Source: Planctomycetota bacterium (GTDB taxonomy: Bacteria > Planctomycetota > UBA1135 > JAKEFM01). From it: DNA of 64,000 nt. Below the pieces are notes generated by a model. That model was not told where the DNA came from and did no database searches. It was given only the letters and a program-made list of their open reading frames with translations. A program made the position numbers and the translations under genes. Location of the stretch: assembly GCA_022616055.1 (NCBI GenBank), contig JAKEFM010000223.1, positions 1-64,000 of the forward strand, written 5' to 3'. Shown piece after piece: positions 19,900 through 28,418 of the stretch (the first letter of the stretch is position 1; every line of letters begins with the position of its first letter).

Positions 19900-22791
19900 A
19901 TGGCGACCCTCCGCGCGCCCGACCGGCGCCGAGCCCTGCTGTGTCGCGGGACCGCCCTCTTCGCCGCGTGGGTCGCGTCCGGCGCCCCCGCGCTCGGGCA
20001 GAGCGCCCGGATCCTCGGCCGCGACGACGCGGAGTTCGCCCGCCTCCTCCTCGAGGCGAACTATCCCGACCTGGCGCAGGGGCTCCTCGCCCTCCTCGAG
20101 AAATCGGCCAAGCCCGGCGCGACCGGGACGGCCGGGGCGGAGGCGGCCAAGCTCGACCTGCGCCTCGAGCTCGCCCGCCAGGAGCCCGACCTCGCGAAGC
20201 GCTCGGACCTGATCGGGAGGGTCCTCGAGGACCGGCAGGTTTTCCTGCGCCAGCACGCCGGCACCCCCGAGGCGGAGGCGGTCTGGATCGGGCTCCCCGA
20301 GGTCTTCGGGCGGCTCGCCGAGGTCCTCGCCGCGCTCCTCGAGAAGGAGAGCGACCCGGTCGCGCTCGAGCGGATCCGGGGCCGCTTCGGGAATTCCTTC
20401 GTCGACTACGAGGCCGAGCTGCGGGACAGGATCGCCGCCCTCGAGATCGACCGGGCGGCGGACCCGGAGGGGGAGGCCGAGCGGCAGTACATGATCGCCT
20501 CCTTCAACCTCGGGCGGATCTACTTCCATCACGCGCGCCTCTACCCCCCGGAGAACCCCCTCCACCTCGACCTCCTCCGGCGGACGATCGACGCCTACCA
20601 GCAGTTCAGCATCGAGTACAGCGACCGGCTCCTCGCCTTCGAGGGGTTCCTCTACCAGGGGCTCGCGCTGAAGGAGCTCGGGCGGCTCGACGAGGCGCGC
20701 AAGTGCCTCGACGACGCGATCGGGCTGCGGGAGACCTACGAGCGGGACGTGAAGGGGGTCTACCTCCTCCCCCCCGAGGCGGCCGACATCGTCGTCGCCG
20801 CCTTCCTCCAGAAGGTCCTCCTCCTCTCGGAGAACAAGGACTACGCGGCGGTGTCGCTCGTGGCGAAGGAGTTCCTGAGGTGCGTGCCCCGCCCCCTCTC
20901 CACGCCGACGGGGCTCGCCGTCCTCGGCGCCCAGGCGAGGGCGCAGGTCGACGCGGGGGACACGGCGGGTGCGACGGAGACGGCGCGGGCGCTCCTCGCC
21001 GCCGATCCGAGGGGCCCCTGGGGGGCGCTCGGCCGCGACATCCTGGGGGGGAACGTCATGACCCCGGGGCCGGGGAAGGGGCTGCGCCTCGAGGAGACGC
21101 TCGAGATCGCGAAGTCCCTCGCGAGCCAGGGGGAGTACGACAAGGCGATCGCCGTCTGCCACCAGCTCCTCGCGAGCGCGCGCGGCGCCGAGAAGGAGGC
21201 CGACTTCGGGGCCGAGGCGTTCCACCTCGTGGGGATGATCTACGCCACCCGCAACCTCCTCGCCGAGGCCTCCGTCGCCTTCGACGCGGCCGTCCAGCGC
21301 TATCCCAAGGGGGAGAAGGCCTCCGACGCGCTGTACGGGGGGATCCGCTGCTACCAGAGGCTCAACGCCCAGGAGAAGCGCCCCTTCTACAAGCGCCGGA
21401 TGGAGGAGCGGATGCGCGAGCTCGCGACGAAGTACCCCGAGAGCCCCTTCGCCGCCTCGGTCCAGCTCGTCGAGGCGCAGGACCTCGAGGACGCGGAGGA
21501 CTTCGCCGGGGCCGTGGCGCTCTACGAGAAGATCCGGCCGGGCTCCGCCGCCTACGAGGAGGCGCAGTACCGGGCCGGGAGCGGCTACGCCAAGATCGGC
21601 CGCCGCGCCTTCGCCGAGGGGAAGAAGGAGGAGGCGCGCGCCCAGTTCGCGAAGGGGGAGGCGCTCCTCAAGAAGGCGATCGCCGAGCTCGACTCCGCGC
21701 GCACGAGGACCGTCGACTCGCGGCGCCTCGCCCTCCTCGGGGAGATCGCCTTCGCCGCGCGCCTCTCCCTCGCGGGGCTCCTCCTCCACGAGGGGGTCGC
21801 GCGCGGGTCCGACGCGATGCCGGTCCTCGACGCGGCCGAGGAGCGCGCGGGGACCGACGCGGAGAAGCTCGCCTCGGTCTGGGGGATGCGGATCAAGGCG
21901 TTCGAGGCGCAGGGGAAGCTCGACGACGCCGCGAAGCTCCTCGACGGGCTCCTCCAGAAGAACCCGGACACCCGGGGCCTCGGGGCCGCCGCGAGCGCGA
22001 TCGGGAGGGCCTTCGACGTCCGCTCGGCGGAGGAGAGGGCGAAGGACCCCAACTCCCCCGTCGCGCAGGACCTTCTTCGGAAGGCGGCGCGCTACTACGG
22101 CCTCGGCGCGAAGTCCCTCGCCCGGGGCGAGGAGGTCGTCCGGACGGAGGACCTCGAGGAGATCGCGAAGCGCCTCTTCGCGATCGCCCTCCAGTTCAAC
22201 GAGGTCCCGGACAGCGCCGGGGGGACCTTCGTCAACTGGCAGGCGACGGGCCGCAAGGCGCCCGAGCCCTGGGAGCAGGCGGCCCTCCTCTTCGAGGCGG
22301 CGGTGAGCCGAAGCCCCTCCCACCGTCCCCGGCTGAACCTCGGGCGGTGCTACGGGTTCCTCGGCCGGTGGAGGGAGGCCGCGCGCGTCTACGCGGAGCT
22401 GTTCGAGCACGAGCCGCTCGTCGACCGGGAGGCCCGGCGGCTCGATGCGGGGGTCCTCCGCGCGAAGCCGGAGCTCCTCCCGGCCTACCTCGAGTGGGGG
22501 GTCGCGGAGCACCGCTCCGGCGTCTCGGACGGGGACGCCGACGGCTTCCGGCGCGCCTCCGAGATCTACACGCTCCTGTGCTCGAATCTCCCGGAGGGGC
22601 ACCCGATGTGGTGGGAGGCGAAGTACCTCCAGATCCGCGTCCTCGTCGACCAGGGGGACTACGCGCAGGCCGAGTTCCTCCTGCGGGACCTCAAGCGCAG
22701 CACCGGGGAGTTCCCCCCGGGGTGGAAGGAACGCTTCCGGGCCGTCGAGGAGGAGCTCTCGGGGAAGGTCTTCCGCCAGAACCCGAAGTAG
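19900..22791 (+). CDS. Large exported TPR-repeat protein (about 963 aa)
   Basis: MATLRAPDRRRALLCRGTALFAAWVASGAPALGQ signal peptide; TPR-like repeats; N-terminal similarity to the 13258-16257 product. Confidence 0.78.
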   Translation: MATLRAPDRRRALLCRGTALFAAWVASGAPALGQSARILGRDDAEFARLLLEANYPDLAQGLLALLEKSAKPGATGTAGAEAAKLDLRLELARQEPDLAKRSDLIGRVLEDRQVFLRQHAGTPEAEAVWIGLPEVFGRLAEVLAALLEKESDPVALERIRGRFGNSFVDYEAELRDRIAALEIDRAADPEGEAERQYMIASFNLGRIYFHHARLYPPENPLHLDLLRRTIDAYQQFSIEYSDRLLAFEGFLYQGLALKELGRLDEARKCLDDAIGLRETYERDVKGVYLLPPEAADIVVAAFLQKVLLLSENKDYAAVSLVAKEFLRCVPRPLSTPTGLAVLGAQARAQVDAGDTAGATETARALLAADPRGPWGALGRDILGGNVMTPGPGKGLRLEETLEIAKSLASQGEYDKAIAVCHQLLASARGAEKEADFGAEAFHLVGMIYATRNLLAEASVAFDAAVQRYPKGEKASDALYGGIRCYQRLNAQEKRPFYKRRMEERMRELATKYPESPFAASVQLVEAQDLEDAEDFAGAVALYEKIRPGSAAYEEAQYRAGSGYAKIGRRAFAEGKKEEARAQFAKGEALLKKAIAELDSARTRTVDSRRLALLGEIAFAARLSLAGLLLHEGVARGSDAMPVLDAAEERAGTDAEKLASVWGMRIKAFEAQGKLDDAAKLLDGLLQKNPDTRGLGAAASAIGRAFDVRSAEERAKDPNSPVAQDLLRKAARYYGLGAKSLARGEEVVRTEDLEEIAKRLFAIALQFNEVPDSAGGTFVNWQATGRKAPEPWEQAALLFEAAVSRSPSHRPRLNLGRCYGFLGRWREAARVYAELFEHEPLVDREARRLDAGVLRAKPELLPAYLEWGVAEHRSGVSDGDADGFRRASEIYTLLCSNLPEGHPMWWEAKYLQIRVLVDQGDYAQAEFLLRDLKRSTGEFPPGWKERFRAVEEELSGKVFRQNPK

Positions 22792-22817
22792 CCTCGCCCC
22801 CTCCGGGCGCCACAGGC

Positions 22818-23885
22818 CTACTTCGGTGCGAGCGGATCGGTCTCAGGCTTGTCCCGCCCCCGCTCGTCGACCAGGGTCGAGGAGAGGGTGAACGTCTTCC
22901 ACTTCGCGGGATCGTCCTTGATCCGGTTGAAGACCTCGATCCACGCCTTCGCGACGTGCCGGTTCCACTTCGCCGAGTCCGGGTCGGTCTTGCTTCGGAA
23001 CTGGAAGGTCTTCCCGCCCGCCAACTCCTCGAGCATCCGGTTGACCGCGTAGCCGGTCTCGACGTCGGGGGCCTTGTCGTAGTCGAGGCTCTTGAGGGCG
23101 TTGAGGATCGCGGGGAAGGCGGGCTTCCCGATCGCGATGAGGCGCACGCGCGCCCGGCTCCCCTTGGCGCCGCTGTAGGGGTCGATCACGGCGGCGAGGG
23201 CGTCGCGGATCTCCTTCTCCAGCTCCGCCGGCGTGTCCTTCAGGGTGGGGACGTCGGGGATCGTCGAGAGGTCGATCTCCGGCAGGATCCGCTCGGCGGG
23301 CTTGGAGGCGGCTGCGACGGTCGGGTCCGCCACCACCTTCTCCCCTCCTTCAACCGCCGGGGGGCTCGCGGCGGCTCCCGTGCCGGACGGCTTCCCCGCC
23401 GCAGGTGACGGCGGCGGGGGGGCGGGGGGCTTCGCGGCGGCGGCGAGGGGGGGAGGGGAGGCCGCGGGGGCGGCGGGGCGCTCCGCGACCGGTCCGGCCG
23501 GCGGCTTCGCCGGCGACGCGGTCCCCTCGGAGGAGTCCTTCCCCGAGATGAGGATCAGGAGGAGGATCGCGACGGCGCCGGTTGCCGCCACCGAGACCCA
23601 CATCCCGGTCGCGGCCCGGTTGCGGCGCGAGGAGCCCGCCTGGACGGCGATCGCGCGGTGGCCGCTCCCCCGGGCGGGGGGCCGAGCGGGGGGCGGGGAG
23701 GCGGGCGCAGCGCCGCGAGCGGCCGGACGGGGAGCGCTCGTCCCGGCGCCCACCGCGGGTTGCGAGGGCGCCTCGGAGACCTCCAGGGTCCCTCCGCACT
23801 TCGGACACCGCGGGGAGGTCCCCGGGGCGGTCGCGCCGAGGCGGAACCTCGAACCGCATCCGCTGCAGGTGCCGATGCTCGTCAT
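22818..23885 (-). CDS. Zinc-ribbon, single-TM protein with C-terminal helical domain
   Basis: CSGCGSRFRLGATAPGTSPRCPKCGG; TM WVSVAATGAVAILLLILIS; conserved-looking C-terminus. Confidence 0.6.
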   Translation of the reverse strand: MTSIGTCSGCGSRFRLGATAPGTSPRCPKCGGTLEVSEAPSQPAVGAGTSAPRPAARGAAPASPPPARPPARGSGHRAIAVQAGSSRRNRAATGMWVSVAATGAVAILLLILISGKDSSEGTASPAKPPAGPVAERPAAPAASPPPLAAAAKPPAPPPPSPAAGKPSGTGAAASPPAVEGGEKVVADPTVAAASKPAERILPEIDLSTIPDVPTLKDTPAELEKEIRDALAAVIDPYSGAKGSRARVRLIAIGKPAFPAILNALKSLDYDKAPDVETGYAVNRMLEELAGGKTFQFRSKTDPDSAKWNRHVAKAWIEVFNRIKDDPAKWKTFTLSSTLVDERGRDKPETDPLAPK

Positions 23886-23996
23886 GGGGTCTCGCCTCCT
23901 CCGAGGCGTCGCGCGATCCGGCCGCGAATCCCGCCGGGATCGGCCGCCGGAAGCGGGGTCAACGGACCCGCTCCGGCGAGGTTCGACGGATCGTAG

Positions 23997-24026
23997 GACC
24001 CCCCGCGGAGGGGGGCAAGGTCCCGC
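23997..24026. terminator. CCCCCC-GCGGA-GGGGGG hairpin, possible terminator of secretin-2 operon
   Basis: Perfect 6-bp stem with outer GGACC/GGTCC arms, between the secretin-2 stop and the zinc-ribbon start. Confidence 0.4.
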
Positions 24027-24038
24027 GCGAGGGCGGGC

Positions 24039-26651
24039 CTACCGGTTCGAGCCGCCCGCGAGGAGAGGCTCGTGCTCGACCGGGATGACGACCTTAGCCC
24101 GCAGGAGGATCAGGAGCTTGCGGTTGCTCACGAAGGTCCCCTTCCGCGAGAAGAAGGAGGAGACGAGAGGGATCTTGTTGAGGAGCGGGACGCCCGACTG
24201 GAAGTCCTGCTGCTCGCTGATCTTCAGGCCCCCGAGCACGATCGTGGAGCCGTCCGGCATCGAGACGGTCGTCCGCGCGCGCTGGATCTCGAGCTCGGGG
24301 AGCTGGATCGTGACCGGGGACCCGACGCCGAGGCTGGTCGAGGTCTGCTGGATCGGCCGGCGGAGCACCGCGACCGTCGGGCGCAGCTCCATCGTGATGA
24401 ACTTGCGGTCGGCGGAGACGACCGGCTTCACGTCGAGGAAGATCCCGTCGTTGACGACGTCGATGATCGGGTCGGCGACCGCGGCCGCCTGGGCGATCTC
24501 GACGTCGAAGTCCTTCACGTAGGTGACCTGGTTCAGGACCTTCAGGCTCGCCCGCTCCGTGTTGAAGACGAGGAGGTGGGGGGCCGTGACCTCCTCGACC
24601 CTCTCCGACTTCGTGACGGCGCGGAGGATGAGCTCGAGCTGGGTGTCGTCGAGGAGGGTGTACTGGACGGAGAGCCCCCCCGATCCCTGCAGGATGTTCG
24701 CGTTCCCGAGGCCGAGGTCGAAGAGGTGCTCCGCGCGGCCGCGCAGGTCCGCGTCGTTCCCCTCCTGGAAGAAGCCTCCGACGTCGGGCCCGGTCCCGAT
24801 CTCCCCCGGGTCCGAGGGGGAGCCGGGGGTGTTCCCGAAGTCGTCGAGGATGGCCCCCGACCCGACCCCGGGCACCCCGAGCCCGCCGGAGTCGTCGCCG
24901 AGCCCGCGCCAGTCGACGCCGATGTCCTCGAGGAAGGAGTCCTGGACCTTCAGGAAGCGGGCCTGGATGTCCACCATGATCCCGGTCGCCTCGCGCAGGT
25001 CGTCGAGGAGGCTCGAGATCTTCTCCTGGACCTCCGGGGTCTGGCGGACGACGAGGGTCCCGTTCTGGACGTTGATCGTGTTCCGCTCGTCGGCCGTCCA
25101 GGACTCGGCGGCGATGTTCGCCTTGATCAGCTCGACCAGCTTGTCCGCGTTGATGACGAGGAACTCCCGCTGCTCCCCCGCCTCCGGCTCCGGGCGCTGG
25201 TCCGTGCTCCCGAAGAGGTTGATCTCCGGCGCCGGGAAGTCGCGGACGGGGTGGACGATGTCCCGCACCTCGTACTGGGCGAGGACCTGGCCCCCCTTCA
25301 GCTCCTCCTTGTGGACGATCTGGACGACGCCGTTGCGGATCCGCCAGCCGAGGGGGAGGAGCTCGCTCATCAGGTCGAGGACCTTCGCGACGGAGGTCGA
25401 CTTGAGGTCGATCCCGCGCAGCGTCTTCTCCTCCGCGCTCACCTCCTCGCGCACGCGCCGGGAGACGAGGAAGTTCACCCCCGTCAGGTTCTGGAAGAAG
25501 GAGGCCGCCTCCTCGATCGAGGCCTCGTCGAACTTCGCGGGGAAGACGGTCTCGGCGAGGCGCCGCCGGATCGCCTCCTCCTCGGCCCCCTCGGGCGCGG
25601 CGACGGGGCGGATCTGGCGGGGCTCGCGGGCGGCGACCTCGCGCCACCGGTCGAGGTCGAAGCGGAAGGTCTCCGTCTGCGGCACGTCCATCGCGTCGAG
25701 CTCGGCGAAGGTCCGCTGCCACTCCTCCGCCAGCCGCTTGCGCAGGTCGCGGTCCGTCGACTCGTGGCGGGCGGCGACGACGATCTGGAGCAGGTCCTGC
25801 GCCTGGGCGTTCTCCGGCTCCATCGCCAGGATCTGGCCGAGGAGCGCCTCGGCCTCGGCGAAGCGCCCGGCGGAGAAGGCCCCGTCCGCCTCGCGGTAGA
25901 GCGCGCGGACGCGGGTCTGGCGCGACTCCCGGTCCTCCCGCTCGCGGCGCTCCTGCTCCGCACGCGCGCGCGCCTCCGTCTGCTCCGCCATCTCCCGCTC
26001 GGCGGTCTCGGCGGTCGCGGACGCCTCGTCCATCTTCTGGCGGATGACCGCCTCGGAGAGCTCGGGGGTCTGGAGGAGGGGGTTGTAGCGGAGGATGAGG
26101 AGCGCCTCCCGGTACTTGTCGATCGCCTCCTGGTAGCGGCCGGCGCGGGCGGCGTTGTCCGCGTCGAGGACCGCCTGCTCGGCGGCGATCCTCGCCTGGG
26201 CGCGGCGCACGCTGCTCAACTGGGCGGCGTCCTCGACGAACTCGGCGGCGGAGGCTCCCCGCTCCCCGAGGATCGCCTCCGTCCGGCGCAGCCCCTCGCG
26301 GGCCGCCTGGGAGGTCGGGTCGACGTCGAGCGCCTGGGCGTACTGGACGAGCGCCTCCTGGAAGTCCGCCCGGTCGAAGGCCTCCTTCGCCCGCTCGACG
26401 TACTGGTTCGCGAGAACGGCTGCCCGCTCCTGCCGCAGGCGCAGGCCCTCCGCCTCCTGCCGGAGGAAGCGCCCCGGATCCTCCTGGGCCGCGGGCTCCC
26501 CCTGCCGGGGAGGCGTCCGCTCCGCGCCCGGGCCGGCCGCCGCCGTCTCCCCGGGAGGGGGCTCGAACTCGGGCGGGGGGGCCGTCCCCCTGCAGCCGAT
26601 CGCGAGGACCGCCAGCGGAGCGGAGAGGAACAGACAGGTGAACCTGCTCAT
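24039..26651 (-). CDS. TPR-containing secretin (GspD/PilQ superfamily), predicted lipoprotein, paralog of 7515-10163
   Basis: MSRFTCLFLSAPLAVLAIGC lipobox; TPR; secretin core VDIQARFLKVQDSFLEDIGVDWRGLG...MPDGSTIVLGGLKISEQQDF...VPLLNKIPLVSSFFSRKG. Confidence 0.88.
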   Translation of the reverse strand: MSRFTCLFLSAPLAVLAIGCRGTAPPPEFEPPPGETAAAGPGAERTPPRQGEPAAQEDPGRFLRQEAEGLRLRQERAAVLANQYVERAKEAFDRADFQEALVQYAQALDVDPTSQAAREGLRRTEAILGERGASAAEFVEDAAQLSSVRRAQARIAAEQAVLDADNAARAGRYQEAIDKYREALLILRYNPLLQTPELSEAVIRQKMDEASATAETAEREMAEQTEARARAEQERREREDRESRQTRVRALYREADGAFSAGRFAEAEALLGQILAMEPENAQAQDLLQIVVAARHESTDRDLRKRLAEEWQRTFAELDAMDVPQTETFRFDLDRWREVAAREPRQIRPVAAPEGAEEEAIRRRLAETVFPAKFDEASIEEAASFFQNLTGVNFLVSRRVREEVSAEEKTLRGIDLKSTSVAKVLDLMSELLPLGWRIRNGVVQIVHKEELKGGQVLAQYEVRDIVHPVRDFPAPEINLFGSTDQRPEPEAGEQREFLVINADKLVELIKANIAAESWTADERNTINVQNGTLVVRQTPEVQEKISSLLDDLREATGIMVDIQARFLKVQDSFLEDIGVDWRGLGDDSGGLGVPGVGSGAILDDFGNTPGSPSDPGEIGTGPDVGGFFQEGNDADLRGRAEHLFDLGLGNANILQGSGGLSVQYTLLDDTQLELILRAVTKSERVEEVTAPHLLVFNTERASLKVLNQVTYVKDFDVEIAQAAAVADPIIDVVNDGIFLDVKPVVSADRKFITMELRPTVAVLRRPIQQTSTSLGVGSPVTIQLPELEIQRARTTVSMPDGSTIVLGGLKISEQQDFQSGVPLLNKIPLVSSFFSRKGTFVSNRKLLILLRAKVVIPVEHEPLLAGGSNR

Positions 26652-26715
26652 CGGGCCTATCCTCGGTTCGATCTCGATCGGAGGAGCGATTCCCCGTGCC
26701 GGTCCGCCGGGTGGC

Positions 26716-27684
26716 TCACCTCGGGGCGGCGGGCGAGCCGGCGGTCGCGGTCCGGACGACTCCACAGGCGTCCCGGAACCGCACGGAGGGGTAGGAAACG
26801 GACCGGACGACCGTCCGCGTGCGGAAGACGGGGCGTCCGTCCTCCACCTCGCGGGAGCCGTCGGGGCGAAACACGGGGAACCGGAGTTCGACGTCCTCCT
26901 CGCGCGGGGTCGAGCCGACCTCCTCGAGGACGAAGCCCGTCGGCGCTCCGGCGTCGGTGCGGATGGTATCCCCGGAGGAGGCGGAAGTTTCGAAGGTCCG
27001 CCCGCCGAGGGCGGTGGCCCGGAGGCGGGCCCTCCCCTCCTCGACTCCCAGGAGTTCGAGCCGGTACCGGTCCCCGACGGCCACCACGACCGGTTCGCTC
27101 CGGCGGCTGCGGCGGACCTCCACCCCCTCGACCTGACTGCGCAGGACGGTCACGACGCAGTAGAAGTACCGAATCGAAGGGCAGACATCGGGGTCGAGAC
27201 GCTCGAGCCCCGCCGTCTCCCCCTCCAGGCTCCGCACGCCCTCGTTGTCCCTCCACCGGTAGACTTCGTAGGTCACTCCCTCGCGCGGATTGCGGTCGTC
27301 GTGGAGCCACCGGAGGGTGACGCCGTGTTCGTCGACTTCTCCGCGCAACCCGGGAGGAGGGAACACGTCGGCCGCGCCGGCGGGTTCCGCGGGGGCCTTC
27401 GCCCCGAGCGCCACCCAACGCACCGGGGGGTCCGGAGAGGAGGGCGCGGGCGCGGACCACCGCTCGGCGAAGGTCACGGGCGGCCGGGCTCCGTTGGCGC
27501 GCCCGCTCGGTTCGACGAATCGCGCCGCGGCGCCCGTCACGACGGATTGCGCTCGAACCTCGCTCCTCGCGATCCCGCCGTGCAGGCGCACGTGGAAGGC
27601 GAAGACCATACCGGCGAAGGCCGCGAGGGTCAACAAGGAGAGCCGCGCCGCCTCCCCTCGGGGGATGCCGGGGGAGCCGCTCAC
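26716..27684 (-). CDS. Single-TM protein with fibronectin-III-like segment, in the PilP/GspC position
   Basis: GTG at 27684; N-terminal TM LSLLTLAAFAGMVFAF; GVTLRWLHDDRNPREGVTYEVYRW resembles FnIII. Confidence 0.55.
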   Translation of the reverse strand: MSGSPGIPRGEAARLSLLTLAAFAGMVFAFHVRLHGGIARSEVRAQSVVTGAAARFVEPSGRANGARPPVTFAERWSAPAPSSPDPPVRWVALGAKAPAEPAGAADVFPPPGLRGEVDEHGVTLRWLHDDRNPREGVTYEVYRWRDNEGVRSLEGETAGLERLDPDVCPSIRYFYCVVTVLRSQVEGVEVRRSRRSEPVVVAVGDRYRLELLGVEEGRARLRATALGGRTFETSASSGDTIRTDAGAPTGFVLEEVGSTPREEDVELRFPVFRPDGSREVEDGRPVFRTRTVVRSVSYPSVRFRDACGVVRTATAGSPAAPR

Positions 27685-28418
27685 CTCGGCCCCGACCCGA
27701 GGAGGGGGACATGCGCCTCGAGGAGGGCGCGAACCCGGTCCGGGCCTCCCCCCGCGGGGTCGGCGACGAGCTGGAGGCGGTCCGGGAGGAAGAAGGGACC
27801 TCTCTCCCGCCGGCCCACGAGGGCCTGGTACGCCTCCGCATGCACCGCCACCGGGGCCGCGTACTGGATCCGGACGCGCACGCGACGGTTCCCGGCCTCG
27901 CCCGGGACCTCCCGAGCCCGATCCGGGAAGACGAGGAAGTCGAAGTCGGCCACCCCTTTCCCGGCGAGCGTCTCGAGGAGGGAGGAGGCGAGCCGGAGCT
28001 TGCGCCAGGCGAGAAGGTTCTCCTCGGCGGAGGGGGCCCTCCCCTCCCGTTCCCAGTCCTCCTCGGGCAGGAGGTGGCCGAGGAGCTGCTCGGGGAGCCT
28101 CGGCCGGGCGAGCGCCCCGAGGATCCGCCGGCGCTCCTCCCGGAGGTCCTCCGGCGCCCGCGGCGTCTCGGCGAGGGCGCCGGCGAGGAAGCCCGCCGCC
28201 TCGAGCCGCCGCCGCCTCCAGTCGGCCGCATCCTCCGCGTCCTCCCCCGTCTCGGCGGGGATGCGCGCGAGCCCCTCCTCGGCGCTCTCCAGGACCTCGC
28301 GCGCCTCCCCGAAGGCCACGCGCGCCCCGAGGGCGTTCGGCGCGGTCCGGACCGCGAAGAGGGCGAAGCACCCGAGGGCGATCCCCCCGACGAGCGTCCG
28401 GACGGGCCTCGGGCTCAT
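27681..28418 (-). CDS. PilO/GspM-like membrane protein (positional call)
   Basis: N-terminal TM, coiled-coil-like helices, small C-terminal domain; ATGA overlap with the PilM-N gene. Confidence 0.5.
   Translation of the reverse strand: MSPRPVRTLVGGIALGCFALFAVRTAPNALGARVAFGEAREVLESAEEGLARIPAETGEDAEDAADWRRRRLEAAGFLAGALAETPRAPEDLREERRRILGALARPRLPEQLLGHLLPEEDWEREGRAPSAEENLLAWRKLRLASSLLETLAGKGVADFDFLVFPDRAREVPGEAGNRRVRVRIQYAAPVAVHAEAYQALVGRRERGPFFLPDRLQLVADPAGGGPDRVRALLEAHVPLLGSGPR

Noticed and set aside
23886-23962. Fourth TTGACC-type promoter upstream of the zinc-ribbon gene (minus strand)
   Set aside because: The -35 matches, but the sequence 16 nt away (ATCCCG) is a poor -10.
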